A stretch of 64,000 nucleotides of DNA from CALNYZ01 sp942490945 (GTDB lineage: Bacteria; Pseudomonadota; Gammaproteobacteria; UBA6429; Thiohalophilaceae), in assembly GCA_942490945.1 (NCBI GenBank), contig CALNYZ010000044.1, forward strand, positions 892,024 through 956,023, written 5' to 3'. The notes below the pieces were generated by a model that was given only the letters and a program-made list of their open reading frames with translations, was not told where the DNA came from and made no database searches. This document shows, piece by piece, positions 1 through 9,793 of this stretch. Made by a program: the position numbers and the translations under genes. Position 1 is the stretch's first letter, and every line of letters starts with the position of its first letter.

Positions 1-124
1 GGAAATGGTAAAAGTAACGTAAAATAATGAAAAACGTCTCAACAATGGAATATTTTGTAAAATGCAATTCCGGTTTTTTATATGCGTAAAAAAAAACAAT
101 TGTAGTATGAGGGGGTAAAGTGAA

Positions 125-712
125 ATGATAAAGTCCTTCCCGGCGCTATCCATGTTCTGTTTTGTTTTGCTTGTTGTGGCAGGCATTACGTCTCCCGTGT
201 TTTCTGCCTCGGCCTGGGACCCGGACCGCGAGGCCTATGAGGCCCCGGAATACACGTCGCCTCCTAAGGCACCCCGGCCACCGAGTTCACTCCAGGACAA
301 CGGCAATGGCATTATTCTGGATACCGCCAACCACCTGATGTGGACGAAAAAAGACAGCTATGCCGACCTCCATCGGTGTGTGGACTGGAGGGAAGCAAAG
401 GAGTATGTCGGAGATTTGAAGACGGGCGGCTTCGATGATTGGAGAATGCCCACGGCCAAGGAGTTGTTGACCCTTTACGATCCTCACGAGGATAATATTC
501 TGGCGTGGGACAGCAATCCGGAGTACCCGCTTTCACTCAGCGCCCTGTTCTCTGAAGGTGCGGCCTATTGGTACTGGACCAATGAATGCGGAAAAATGCC
601 GCTCACGAAGGAATGCGCCAAGACGGTCTATTTTTTTAACGGGGAAGTACAGGTGAGAAGGAAGGAGTTGTGCAACAATGGGGGTGTTCGCGCTGTTCGC
701 AAACAGGATTGA
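125..712 (+). CDS. secreted DUF1566 (Lcl C-terminal) domain protein
   Basis: The 195-residue product opens with a hydrophobic signal peptide ending near residue 28 (Ala-Ser-Ala). From about residue 60 it carries the DUF1566/Lcl-like fold: the markers are a Gly-Ile-Ile-Leu-Asp entry, a LMWTK motif, GGFDDWRMPTAKELLTL, a YWTNE block and a closing GGVRAVR. These domains occur in exported proteins of many Gram-negatives, and no catalytic role is established. The ATG at 125 follows a purine-rich GAGGGGG about 10 bases upstream. It is transcribed alone, convergent with the minus-strand operon that ends at 776. The family call is sure; the function is unknown. Confidence 0.85.
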   Translation: MIKSFPALSMFCFVLLVVAGITSPVFSASAWDPDREAYEAPEYTSPPKAPRPPSSLQDNGNGIILDTANHLMWTKKDSYADLHRCVDWREAKEYVGDLKTGGFDDWRMPTAKELLTLYDPHEDNILAWDSNPEYPLSLSALFSEGAAYWYWTNECGKMPLTKECAKTVYFFNGEVQVRRKELCNNGGVRAVRKQD

Positions 713-775
713 CATCGGCGGCCCGCCGCGCCAGCATCGGTCGATAGTCCCCCGGAGGCCGATCATCCTCTCCCG

Positions 776-1372
776 CTATTTCGCCGGCGTTTCCCCAGGC
801 CCTTCTCCGGTTGCCATGGGCGTCCTGTCCTGAACAGGCTTTCCTGATTCCTTCAAAAACTGATGGTAGCTGTTGCGGACGTGTTTCACCAGATCGTTCT
901 CCGGGCCAAATCTTTTTTCCAGAATCTGAATGGCCCGGATGTAAGCCGCTTCTGCCTGATTGTGGAGCCCTCGGACACGGTAATTTTCTGCCAGATTGTT
1001 CAAGCTTGCCGCCACATTGGGATGATCCGGACCCAGCAGTTTTTCATCCAATGCGATAACGCGAAGAATCATGATCTCCGCCTCGGAAAACTTGGCCTGG
1101 ATATTATAAACCTGAACGAGATCCGTCAGCGTTCTGTGGAGTCTGGGATCGCCCTCGGGAAAATGTTCGGCCTTTTTCAGGGTGGAGAGCAAAATGTTTT
1201 CCGCCTCCGCAATATTTCCCTGATTGAACTGTTCGATGGCTTGGTCGCGGCTACTTTCCCAATCCTGGTTTTTGAATAAATATTTGGAAAAAAACAGGGC
1301 GGACCCGGCCACCAGAACCACCAGAGCGACTCCCTTGATCCAGTAAGATGAGGATGATTTCTTGTCAGACAC
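776..1372 (-). CDS. membrane-anchored TPR protein (kinesin light chain-like repeats)
   Basis: 198 residues: a short cytoplasmic N-terminus, one membrane segment at about 12-30, then tetratricopeptide repeats from about 40 to 175. The repeats resemble the kinesin-light-chain type, with LGPDHPNVAASLNNLAENYR as the signature and a second RFGP copy. Such repeats bind partner proteins. The start codon is GTG at 1372, overlapping the end of the preceding gene (stop at 1365), so the two are probably translationally coupled. It is the last gene of a minus-strand operon with the PrsW-like protease. The partner is unknown. Confidence 0.8.
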   Translation of the reverse strand: MSDKKSSSSYWIKGVALVVLVAGSALFFSKYLFKNQDWESSRDQAIEQFNQGNIAEAENILLSTLKKAEHFPEGDPRLHRTLTDLVQVYNIQAKFSEAEIMILRVIALDEKLLGPDHPNVAASLNNLAENYRVRGLHNQAEAAYIRAIQILEKRFGPENDLVKHVRNSYHQFLKESGKPVQDRTPMATGEGPGETPAK

Positions 1373-2102
1373 CGTTTTTTATTTCCCAGAGTTCTCTTTC
1401 CATTTCCCAGAAATGATTCAAGTCATTTTGGACCCGGGCCAGGACCCCTCCCTGAAGGCCCAGGGCGAAGATTTCGGCAAACCAGTAACCCGTCATATCC
1501 AGAGGAATGGATTTGGCGGCAACACTCAGAACGAAATAGAGCCCCACCATAAGCCATAAGTTGAACGGCGATTTTATTTTTTTTCTCATGATCCTGTGCA
1601 GTAACTGGAACAAACCCAATAGAAAAACAGATTCCATGCCCGCAACAAACAGGTACAGGGACCACTCCGCCAGCCGGGTTTCGGAGGGTGTGGTGAAAAC
1701 GCCATAAAGGCGTCCGAAAAGAAAAAAAGGAACAATGGTCAGGATAAAAAGGGCCATGACCCGCAACTCAGGGTCGACCCGGCACCGTTTCTGATTTCTG
1801 ATTTGCCGGTAGATCCGGTAAAACCAGAAATACAGGTAAAATCCCAGGGTCAAAATATAAAACAATATGATTTGAGGAAGGGATTCCCTGATGGGCGGAA
1901 ACCCGGTCAGGCAAAGGTGTTTGGCTTTGATCTGCCTGAAAAAAATTTCCTTGATTGTGTTTTGCCTGCCAGATTGGGCGTCTTCCAGCAGGTCGTCCAT
2001 TTCCAGGCGGCCTTCAGCCATCCTGTTGCGGATGTCTTTTAGCAGGAGGGGGCCGGTTTTTTCCCATCCTTTAAAACCCAGAAGGGTTTCCGAAAAATTC
2101 AA
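1365..2102 (-). CDS. polytopic membrane protein, GYF_2-like N-terminus plus DUF4234-like region
   Basis: 245 residues. Residues 1-60 read like a GYF_2-type module (GPLLLKDIRNRMAEGRLEMDDLL, then TIKEIFF). This is followed by several hydrophobic segments beginning with FYLYFWFYRIYRQI, which is typical of DUF4234 membrane proteins. The first usable start is TTG at 2102, giving a 32-base overlap with the upstream protease gene; no strong Shine-Dalgarno is visible, so the start could be a little downstream. The position between the protease and the TPR protein suggests a shared membrane function. The role is not known. Confidence 0.7.
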   Translation of the reverse strand: MNFSETLLGFKGWEKTGPLLLKDIRNRMAEGRLEMDDLLEDAQSGRQNTIKEIFFRQIKAKHLCLTGFPPIRESLPQIILFYILTLGFYLYFWFYRIYRQIRNQKRCRVDPELRVMALFILTIVPFFLFGRLYGVFTTPSETRLAEWSLYLFVAGMESVFLLGLFQLLHRIMRKKIKSPFNLWLMVGLYFVLSVAAKSIPLDMTGYWFAEIFALGLQGGVLARVQNDLNHFWEMERELWEIKNGV

Positions 2103-2778
2103 TGATTTTGGAATGCCGGGCCAGTTCTTTTTTTGCCTTCAGGCCATAATAAATGCCAAGGCTGACCATTCCCATAAGGAATAAAAAAGACCAGGGCGTC
2201 TGGGAAAAAACCACCGTGTCATACAACCCATGAAGCAGAACGGCCAGAGCGGCTCCCTTGAGAATGACGGTTTTCCCTCTGGGACTGAATTTGGCGGTTC
2301 CCAGGAAATAGCCGAGGATGATGCCGAGGAAGGCGTGGCCTGGAACAGCGGTGACCATTCGCAGGATGGCGACGGAATGGCCGTAGGAGAAAACATAAAT
2401 AATATTTTCAAAAGTAGCGAAGCCACAGCCCATGATCCCCCCGTACACAATTCCGTCAAAGGGTTCATTGAACTGCCGGTCATCGTATATGAATGCCTTG
2501 AGGAACAGGACCTTGCACAACTCCTCCACCAGGGCGACAACGACAAAGGCGTTGACGAGGACTTCCCAGCCGAAGCCGGGGCCTACCTGGTCCAGTTGAT
2601 ACGCGGTCTGCAGGGTTTCCTCAATGTAGGCCGATGGGAATACCGCGAATCCACCGAGAAGAAAACTCTTGATCACCATCCAGCGGGGTTCCGGTTCCCA
2701 TTTGTCGGAATAGTACAAGTAAATCGCAAAAGCGATTCCAGGCCCCGTGGCAAGATAAAGGAGGTTCAAGAATTCCAT
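2071..2778 (-). CDS. PrsW-family glutamic-type intramembrane protease
   Basis: From the ATG at 2778 the product is 235 residues with about seven hydrophobic segments. The PrsW/CPBP-like signature is present: WEPEP near residue 28, VEELCK near 85, a FATFEN block, GHAFLGIILGY and a C-terminal LHGLYDT. In Bacillus, PrsW cuts an anti-sigma factor within the membrane; in this lineage the substrate is unknown. A TTG 69 bases upstream (2847) is an alternative start, but the ATG is followed directly by the first hydrophobic segment. It is the first gene of the operon 2778-776. Confidence 0.8.
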   Translation of the reverse strand: MEFLNLLYLATGPGIAFAIYLYYSDKWEPEPRWMVIKSFLLGGFAVFPSAYIEETLQTAYQLDQVGPGFGWEVLVNAFVVVALVEELCKVLFLKAFIYDDRQFNEPFDGIVYGGIMGCGFATFENIIYVFSYGHSVAILRMVTAVPGHAFLGIILGYFLGTAKFSPRGKTVILKGAALAVLLHGLYDTVVFSQTPWSFLFLMGMVSLGIYYGLKAKKELARHSKIIEFFGNPSGF

Positions 2779-3005
2779 TCCCGCGCGCTCACTTGAGGTT
2801 GAGTAAATGGTATCTATTTCAGCTTGTTGACGTCGGATCTCCCACAATTACCATGTCAGGGGATAGTCCCATATTTTTTTCATGAGGGCCTTAAAAAAAT
2901 TATAAAGGACGGAGCCGCTTTTTTCCTTTAGAATAGCGCGGTGAATTTCAGAGAATAATTTCAGTGATTTTAGACAACCTGTTGGATAAATGAAGGAGGT
3001 CCGCT

Positions 3006-3284
3006 ATGGCGATCGCATCGGCACGGCATATTCTGGTGGAAACCGAGGACAAGTGCAATCAGTTGAAAAAGGAAATTGAGGGAGGCGTGGATTTTGGTGA
3101 AGCGGCTAAATCCCATTCCAAATGCCCTTCCGGGGCCAGCGGTGGAGATCTGGGAGAGTTCCGGCCGGGGCAGATGGTGCCCGAATTTGACAAAGTGGTG
3201 TTCAACGAAGAGGTGGGAAAGGTCCACGGGCCTGTGAAAACCCAGTTTGGCTATCATCTGATTGAAATCACCAGCCGGAGTTAG
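3006..3284 (+). CDS. ppiC: parvulin-type peptidyl-prolyl cis-trans isomerase (PpiC-like)
   Basis: This 92-residue single-domain parvulin catalyses cis-trans isomerisation of prolyl bonds. The rotamase core is complete: ASARHILVET at the start, FGEAAKSHSKCPSG, GGDLGEFRPGQMVPEFD, and the end motif VKTQFGYHLIEI. The length matches E. coli PpiC (93 residues). With no signal peptide it should be cytoplasmic. A strong GAAGGAGG precedes the ATG with good spacing. It stands alone between two minus-strand transcription units, and its stop is 13 bases from the stop of the convergent methyltransferase gene. Confidence 0.95.
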   Translation: MAIASARHILVETEDKCNQLKKEIEGGVDFGEAAKSHSKCPSGASGGDLGEFRPGQMVPEFDKVVFNEEVGKVHGPVKTQFGYHLIEITSRS

Positions 3285-3297
3285 GCTACATTTCACC

Positions 3298-4836
3298 TCA
3301 TCCGTCGTTCCGTCTGAGGACCACGTTGTAGCCGGGAATCGGGTTATCGTTTTCTGTCCGCACTACCGTTTCTTCCAGTGCCGCGATATCCCATCCGTAT
3401 TCACGGGCCAGGGACTCAATATAAACCCGGGAATGGCCAAATCGCCCGGTCGGGCGTAAAATAAAATCCTCATCATCCGACCGCTCGACGGAAAATAAAA
3501 ACCAGGCGTCGCCCGCGGTGCGTTTCCCAATGGCGTCGAACAGGGGGCGCAGGTCCCCCAGGTACACCAGCACATCGGTGGCCAGAAACAGAGAGTAGCG
3601 ATCGCCGGAGTTTTCCAGAAACGCGATCAGGTCGCCCGTTTCCAGCCTGTCATAAACCTGTTTTTTCCGCGCTTCCTCAATCATGTTGGGGGAAAGGTCC
3701 ACCCCTGCGATCCGGTCGACCCGGTCCCTGAAAACCCGGCCGGAAAGGCCGGTGCCGCATCCCAGGTCCACCGCATCGTTCAGGCGCAATTCCGGACCTG
3801 AGAGTTTGTCAAGCAGGGAACGCAACTCCTGCGGCGATCGATAGGCGAGGGCATCGACCAGGCGGTCCTCAAAATCCGGCGCCGCCCGGTCGAACAATCG
3901 CCGGATATAGTCCGGCGGGGCAGTCGCGGTGGTGACGCCGTTCAAGGCATCGAGCATGTGCCGTGCCGATTCATTTCCGGGATCGAGCTCCAGCGTCCGT
4001 TCATACGCGGCCCGGGCCTGCTCAAACTGTTTCAATAAATAGTGAACATTCCCCATATTGTTGCAGGCTTTGGCGAATCCCGGTTCGAGCGCAAGGGACT
4101 GTTGATAGCAGTGCAGGGCGGAATCCAGTTCCCCCTGATGTTCGTGGAGGTTGCCCAGATTGAAATGGGCGTCTGCAAAATCCGGCTGAATCTCCAACGC
4201 ATGTTGGTAGGCGGACTGCGCCGCTTCGGCGTCTCCCAGTTCCTTCAGGACAATTCCCAGGTTGTTCCATGCCTGATAATCCTCCGGCCGGGTCTGGACC
4301 ACGCGTTCGAACTGGTGCCCGGCGCCATTCCAGTCTTTCAGGTGCATGAGGCCCGTTCCCAGGTTGAAGGCATACGTTGTGTCCTGGGGGTCAATTTCCA
4401 CCGCCCGGTGAAAGGCGGCCACTGCCTGGTCGGGATGATGGAGCGCCGTTTCGACCAGTCCCAGATTGAACCATGCAGGATCCAGGGAAGGGTTGAGTTC
4501 AATTGCCCTGCCATAGGCCACGGCGGCTTGCGAAAACTGTTCTTCCGCTTGTAACACCTTGCCCAGGTTGTAATGCGCCTCGGCAAATCCGGGGTTTATT
4601 TCGAGGGCCTTTTGGATGAGCTCAATGGCCCGTTGATGGTTTCCCTCCTGATATTCGAGGACTCCGGAAATGTGGAGGGCGTCAAAATGGGCTGGGTCCT
4701 GGTCCAGCACCTTGCGCAGGAAATCCAGGGCAAGGTTGAACTTGCCTGCTCCAAAGGCCTCGGCGGCTTCATCCAGCAACCGGTTGATATTTTCAGGGGA
4801 AGGGGACAAGTCAGGTTCCTTATTAAAAGAGGCCAA
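3298..4836 (-). CDS. TPR protein fused to a class I SAM-dependent methyltransferase
   Basis: 512 residues. Residues 15-310 form about eight canonical TPR units (AEAHYNLGKVLQ, PAWFNLGLVETAL, QAWNNLGIVLKELG and so on). Residues from about 320 form a Rossmann methyltransferase with motif I as VDLGCGTGLSGRVF near residue 357, followed by GVDLSPNMIEEARKK. This architecture is known in proteobacteria, where it is often annotated as a TPR/methyltransferase hybrid. The substrate cannot be read from the sequence. The start appears to be TTG at 4836, because the nearby ATG at 4840 is out of frame and reaches a stop within five codons. Confidence 0.85.
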   Translation of the reverse strand: MASFNKEPDLSPSPENINRLLDEAAEAFGAGKFNLALDFLRKVLDQDPAHFDALHISGVLEYQEGNHQRAIELIQKALEINPGFAEAHYNLGKVLQAEEQFSQAAVAYGRAIELNPSLDPAWFNLGLVETALHHPDQAVAAFHRAVEIDPQDTTYAFNLGTGLMHLKDWNGAGHQFERVVQTRPEDYQAWNNLGIVLKELGDAEAAQSAYQHALEIQPDFADAHFNLGNLHEHQGELDSALHCYQQSLALEPGFAKACNNMGNVHYLLKQFEQARAAYERTLELDPGNESARHMLDALNGVTTATAPPDYIRRLFDRAAPDFEDRLVDALAYRSPQELRSLLDKLSGPELRLNDAVDLGCGTGLSGRVFRDRVDRIAGVDLSPNMIEEARKKQVYDRLETGDLIAFLENSGDRYSLFLATDVLVYLGDLRPLFDAIGKRTAGDAWFLFSVERSDDEDFILRPTGRFGHSRVYIESLAREYGWDIAALEETVVRTENDNPIPGYNVVLRRNDG

Positions 4837-5095
4837 TCATACCGCAAAACTCAGAGTTTCAGGAAGGGGGACGGGAAAGGGGCCGGACGGATTTTTCTGC
4901 AGACCTTGTAAAATATCTTTCCGGGCGCGGCTCACGGACCGGCTCTTTCTTTAGTGAGGTTTTGAAAAGTGTTCAAAAACCATGAGTTATGGATTGGGCG
5001 GTGGTTCCTTCAATAATTTAAGAGAATATTTGGTAAAATCAAAGGCCTTGAATGAGGAGCCTTCTATAAAACAATTACACGATTGGGAAACGACC

Positions 5096-7945
5096 ATGAA
5101 GAGCCGAATCCTGCCGATACTGACCGCGTTTTTATTTTCTATTCTAATTCCTGCTCACACCCTGGCGGTTCCCGCTAATCCGGATGTCAATCAGTTGCAT
5201 CAGCCGGACGGGAGTGTATTTGATGCCAGACTGCAGGGCGATGAATGGAATAACTGGATTGAAACCACCGATGGCTTCACCATTGACCGTGCACCGGATG
5301 GTACTTGGCGGCATGTGACCGGGTTTGATGGAAACAAACCCGTGCTTGGGGCGACCCGGGCAGAAAAGGCGGCTCCCGCAAATATCGAAAAGCACCTGCA
5401 TCGGGATGCAGGGCCTCCCCTGAATCTTCCCGGTAAATCTTCCCCGGAAGGAGCGCCGTCGGCTCCACAGGGGGCTCCTTTTGGAAATTTTAACGGCCCC
5501 GTCCTGTTTATTCTCGCAGAGTTCAGCAATCGCGCTGGAACCTACAGCGAGTCGAGCTGGGGCAGTTTTGTTTCCAATAATATCGCGGACTATTATTCAG
5601 AAGCCTCGTACGGCAAGGTCAACCTGACTCCGGCTACCGAGTCGTCCGGTATCAATAACAACGGGGTCATCGGCTGGGTCAACCTCGGCTACAACCATCC
5701 CAATACCGGGAGCAGTACCGGCACCGCCAACCAGCAGATCACGCGGGATGCCATCATCGCCGCCGATCCCTTTATCGACTATTCCTCTTATGACACGAAT
5801 TCGGATGGTTTTGTCGATTCCGATGAACTGGCGGTGGTGGTCGTCGTCGCAGGTTACGAACGGGCCTACAGTTCTGCCTATACCCCCAGTGTCTGGGGAC
5901 ATAAATGGAGCATCGGGTTTTTTGTCGGCGCGCCCACGGTAGATGGTGTGGTGCTTGGCGATTTTCACGGAGGCAACGGAGGCTACGCCCAGTTTGGTGA
6001 AATCCATCGAAGCAATTCAGGCAACCAGCATCAGGCGACGATGGGCATCATGGTGCACGAACTGGGACACCTGATCTTTGGCCTGCCAGATTTGTATGAC
6101 ACCGATGGTTCCTCCAGCGGCATTGGCGCCTGGGGCGTCATGGGTGGCGGCAGTTGGGGACAGGCCAATGTCGATCCGTGGGCGGGGCAAACCCCCGTGC
6201 TTCCCTGCGCCTGGACCAAACTGGAACTCGGATGGGTGGATCAGATTGAAGGCACCGGTACGGAATCCTTCACCGCCGCCGGCGACCCGTCGGCAGGCCC
6301 GACCAATTCGGTACGCCGCGCGTCCACACCGGTTTCGACCCAGTATTTCCTCGTGGAAAACCGTCGACCCGTGGGGTATGACCTTGGCCTGCAACGGTAC
6401 CTCGGAGCCAGTTTCGGGGGGCTCGCCATCTGGCATATTGATGATACCAAAAGCAGTAATTCCAACGACGCCAACCGCTGGGTAGACCTGGAAGAGGCGG
6501 ACGGCACGCAAATGGGTACCAGCCGGGGGAATCCCACGGATATCTGGTACCAGGGCAATGCCACCACATTCAACGACGGCACCAACCCCAACAGCAAGCT
6601 GTACAACGGCACCTCGTCCAGTGTGGACATCAACAATATTTCGACCGCGGGAACGGTCATGACCGCCGTCTTCGGCGCAGTGGCTCCCGGCACCCTGAAC
6701 GTTTCACCGGCAACGGACCTGGTATCCGCCGGTACCGAGGGTGGCCCGTTCAGTCCACCATCAAAAAATTACACACTCAGCAATCCGGGTGGAACACCGA
6801 TCAATTACAATGTCACCAAAACGCAGGCATGGGTCGATGTCTCGAATGCCTCCGGCACGCTGAACCCGGGAGGCAACACGGTGGTCACGGTGTCCATAAA
6901 TGCCACCGCGAACGGATTGGTCGCCGGTCCTTACAGCGATACGGTGACTTTCACCAACACAAGTAATGGCAACGGCAATACCACGCGCGATGTGGACCTG
7001 TCCATCTCCCCGGCCAACCCGAACCAACTCAACGATTTCGACAATGACGGGGACGCGGACCTTTTGTTGGTGCACGACGCGGGTCTGCTGGTAGGTGGGA
7101 TTCTGCAAAACTCCGTCCTGCAGAGTTTCAACTTCCTCCTGCAGGTCGATCCGCTTCAAGGCTGGGCGGTACACGCGACGGGGGACTTCAACGGCGACAA
7201 GAAATCCGACATCCTCCTGTCCAACACGACAACCGGCGTCTATCGCGTCCTCACCATGGACGGCGCTTCTGTGGTCACGGATACGGTGGTGCTGTTCATG
7301 GACCCGGTCTACGGTCTGGAACCGCGTGGTGTGGGCGACTTCAACGGCGACGGCCTGGCGGAGATCATTTTCTGGAACCCGGCGAGCGGGTTCACGGGTC
7401 TGGTCTTTCTCAATGGCGGGACCTTCGTGTCGTTTGATTCGGTGACGACGATCGACGTGGCCAACGACTGGACGTTGAAGGACGCGGCGGATTTCACCGG
7501 CGATGGCAAGACCGACCTGCTGATCTACAACACCGTCAGCGGTGAGACGGCAGTGATCGAGATGGACGGCTCGACGCCGGTGTCGACGAACACGATCTTC
7601 GTGCTCGACCCGGTCACGGGCTGGGAGGTTAAGGACACTGCCGACTACACAGGCGATGGCAAGACGGATGTGCTGATCCTGCATTCGTCCGGCGCGCTGG
7701 GCGTGCTGGTGCTGGATGGGCTGACTTTCCAGTCGCTGTACATCCCCGGCGGCCTGCAACCGGGCTGGGAGCTGGTCAACTCGGGTCATTACAATGCGGA
7801 CGGCAAGGCGGACTTTCTGATCCACATTCCGGCCACCGGCGAGGTGTTGACGGCGGTACAGGACGGGACGACGGTCACCGCTATCACCACCGCGATCAAC
7901 CTCGGCCCGGCCTCCGGTTGGAACTACCACGGCGGCAAGCCCTAG
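5096..7945 (+). CDS. secreted M6-type metalloprotease with BACON-like domain and FG-GAP/VCBS-like repeats
   Basis: From the ATG at 5096 the product has 949 residues. A signal peptide covers about 1-22. An M6 (immune inhibitor A-like) catalytic domain covers about 60-560, with zinc motif HELGH at 321-325 followed by the family's GLPDLYD. A BACON/immunoglobulin-like segment lies at about 570-670 (VSPATDLVSAG, SNPGGTPINYNV, WVDVSNASGTL). About five FG-GAP/VCBS-like repeats (DFNGDGKSDILL, DFTGDGKTDLLIY, DYTGDGKTDVLIL) run to the C-terminus. The repeats are probably Ca-binding beta-propeller blades used for adhesion or anchoring. An in-frame ATG at 4982 exists, but the signal peptide and the GGGAAA upstream favour 5096. 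Confidence 0.9.
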   Translation: MKSRILPILTAFLFSILIPAHTLAVPANPDVNQLHQPDGSVFDARLQGDEWNNWIETTDGFTIDRAPDGTWRHVTGFDGNKPVLGATRAEKAAPANIEKHLHRDAGPPLNLPGKSSPEGAPSAPQGAPFGNFNGPVLFILAEFSNRAGTYSESSWGSFVSNNIADYYSEASYGKVNLTPATESSGINNNGVIGWVNLGYNHPNTGSSTGTANQQITRDAIIAADPFIDYSSYDTNSDGFVDSDELAVVVVVAGYERAYSSAYTPSVWGHKWSIGFFVGAPTVDGVVLGDFHGGNGGYAQFGEIHRSNSGNQHQATMGIMVHELGHLIFGLPDLYDTDGSSSGIGAWGVMGGGSWGQANVDPWAGQTPVLPCAWTKLELGWVDQIEGTGTESFTAAGDPSAGPTNSVRRASTPVSTQYFLVENRRPVGYDLGLQRYLGASFGGLAIWHIDDTKSSNSNDANRWVDLEEADGTQMGTSRGNPTDIWYQGNATTFNDGTNPNSKLYNGTSSSVDINNISTAGTVMTAVFGAVAPGTLNVSPATDLVSAGTEGGPFSPPSKNYTLSNPGGTPINYNVTKTQAWVDVSNASGTLNPGGNTVVTVSINATANGLVAGPYSDTVTFTNTSNGNGNTTRDVDLSISPANPNQLNDFDNDGDADLLLVHDAGLLVGGILQNSVLQSFNFLLQVDPLQGWAVHATGDFNGDKKSDILLSNTTTGVYRVLTMDGASVVTDTVVLFMDPVYGLEPRGVGDFNGDGLAEIIFWNPASGFTGLVFLNGGTFVSFDSVTTIDVANDWTLKDAADFTGDGKTDLLIYNTVSGETAVIEMDGSTPVSTNTIFVLDPVTGWEVKDTADYTGDGKTDVLILHSSGALGVLVLDGLTFQSLYIPGGLQPGWELVNSGHYNADGKADFLIHIPATGEVLTAVQDGTTVTAITTAINLGPASGWNYHGGKP

Positions 7946-7991
7946 CGAAAACAAGTTTCCGGTTGAGTCACTAAAACCGGTCGATTTTCAG

Positions 7992-8037
7992 CCGGATCCT
8001 TTTGCCCGTCTCCGGGTAAATGGGTCCGGTTTTTTTT
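7992..8037 (+). terminator. Rho-independent terminator after the metalloprotease gene
   Basis: The arms CCGGATCC (7992-7999) and GGGTCCGG (8022-8029) pair with one G-U, and CCCG/CGGG pairs inside the loop. Eight T residues (8030-8037) follow immediately. The position, about 50 bases after the protease stop, suits a terminator of that gene. Confidence 0.8.
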
Positions 8038-8168
8038 GCCCGGCCAATTTCAATCTCCCCTCTGCCTTGGTGTTGGCATTGATCCGCACCTGTTCTACCA
8101 TTGCCGGGATCCGTGCCTGATTTCCCGGGGCATGAATTGTATTCGACTCTAAACCAGATGACCTTGCC

Positions 8169-9512
8169 TTGAGAATTTCCTGCCTCTATTTATTTTCCAT
8201 TTTCCTGGTATCCCTTGCCGTCTCCATTGGGATGACACCCTCTTTTTATTCCCTTGTTCAAACCGGGAAACCCTTTGACTACGAACCTGTCATGCGCATT
8301 GGGGCGACATTGTTTTTTTTCTGCGGGCTTCTGCTGGTGACATCGACGACCCAATGGGCGAAATGGATAATGCAGGAAAGATGGCGGGGAGCCCTGGTGA
8401 GTGTGTTTTTTCTGGGGCTGGTCCTGACCTTTGCCCTGTCGGCAAACCCTGTTCGCGCCGAGGACAACCCGATTCGGGACTGGACGGCGGCGGCGTTGCT
8501 GATCGCCTCCCTGGAAGCTTTTACCGCCGTGGTAAAAGGCAACACTTCACTCTTGAAGGTTTCGGGATTTATTCTGGGTCTGGTGTTTCTATTCGGTTCT
8601 GCCGACGAGCGTTTTGAATTTCATGAAAACATCGCCAGTACGGTGCTTTATTTTTATGACATCCGTTTTGGTACCGTGGACGGTCTGGACTTTAACGCCG
8701 TGCAGGACGCGACCACTCTGTCCTACGCGGCCCTGGGGCTGGCGGCGTTGATTGCGCTGACCGTGTTTGCCTCCCTTTACGGGAAAGGTGTTTTTAAAGG
8801 TCCCCATCCGGACTCAAAAAATTCCCCCGACCTTTTTTCAAGGAAGACCCTGATGGGTTTTGTCGGGAGGGTTGGAAAATGTCTGTTCGGGCTTTCATTA
8901 TTCCTGATTGGGGTGGGGCTCGTGTTCACCCCGGAATTTGCGATTCGTTATATTTCGTTGAATCAGGAAATACAGCCCCGCGTGGTTCCGTTTATTCAGA
9001 ATTTCAGAACCGGCGTCTTGATCGTCGGTTTTCTACTTCTGGGGGCAGGGGGGATCTGGCTGAAGCGGGGTGAGCATTTGTCCCGGCTTTTGGAGGATCT
9101 GCTCCAACCGGACACGTACCAGTTTGAAACCGGAATTTTCCAGGCAGTTTCCTTTCATTTGTTTGCGGCGGCGGTGTTGTTGTTCGGTTGTGCAATGGGG
9201 CTGGACACCTGGGACAACTCCATTGCCAGTGGAATTCAAACATTGTGGGGCCCGATGGAGGGGGTTCAATCCTCAACGGGAACTCCCGGGTTAGGAATTT
9301 TGTTTTATGACCCGAAGGAACTGGCCAACTTTGTGGAGGAATTGCTGGAGTTTGCCTCAGCCTTGTGTTTTATGGGGATGAGTGGAACCCTGTTCAGCCC
9401 CGGCCGATGGCGAAGGCCCATTGGCGGGAACATTTCGGGTCTGGTCTGGATCTCCCGGAGCGGGATGTTGTTATTTGGGGTTTTCTGCTGGAGCGTTTTC
9501 CAGGGTATTTGA
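8169..9512 (+). CDS. polytopic membrane protein of unknown function
   Basis: 447 residues with about ten hydrophobic stretches spread over the whole length, the first at 1-20. Between the segments are hydrophilic loops such as DERFEFHENIAST, about 135 residues in, and several Phe/Trp-rich helices. I do not recognise the family. The first start in frame is TTG at 8169; an internal ATG at 8232 would remove the first hydrophobic segment. It lies between two terminators and appears monocistronic. The open frame, low shadow density and normal codon use support a real gene. Confidence 0.7.
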   Translation: MRISCLYLFSIFLVSLAVSIGMTPSFYSLVQTGKPFDYEPVMRIGATLFFFCGLLLVTSTTQWAKWIMQERWRGALVSVFFLGLVLTFALSANPVRAEDNPIRDWTAAALLIASLEAFTAVVKGNTSLLKVSGFILGLVFLFGSADERFEFHENIASTVLYFYDIRFGTVDGLDFNAVQDATTLSYAALGLAALIALTVFASLYGKGVFKGPHPDSKNSPDLFSRKTLMGFVGRVGKCLFGLSLFLIGVGLVFTPEFAIRYISLNQEIQPRVVPFIQNFRTGVLIVGFLLLGAGGIWLKRGEHLSRLLEDLLQPDTYQFETGIFQAVSFHLFAAAVLLFGCAMGLDTWDNSIASGIQTLWGPMEGVQSSTGTPGLGILFYDPKELANFVEELLEFASALCFMGMSGTLFSPGRWRRPIGGNISGLVWISRSGMLLFGVFCWSVFQGI

Positions 9513-9793
9513 GCTCGCCGGTCACGGATTTCAAACCCCACCCGTCTGCGGCGAGTCTCCACGAGTGTCAGGTTATGGCCCTGTTTTCAATGCAACAGGG
9601 ACCGGAAGGTTTCCCGCCCGGTATAATTCAACGGCATTCTCAAAATCAATTGAGTCTGCGGGAAAAAAATATTTATGGAAATCGGGAAAAATTTAGGATA
9701 ATTAAGACAATCAAACTTCGCCTGACAGAGTTGATGCATTTCCCCAAGGCGATTCCAATTATCTTCTCACCAACAATCCTACTGGAGTAAAGA

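Noticed and set aside
4982..5095. ORF start at 4982 for the protease
   Set aside because: The signal peptide begins at 5096, and the upstream 38 codons look non-coding.
6761..7954. 397-codon minus-strand open frame over the protease tail
   Set aside because: Arg/His/Val-rich shadow of the repeated plus-strand GDGKTDLL blocks.
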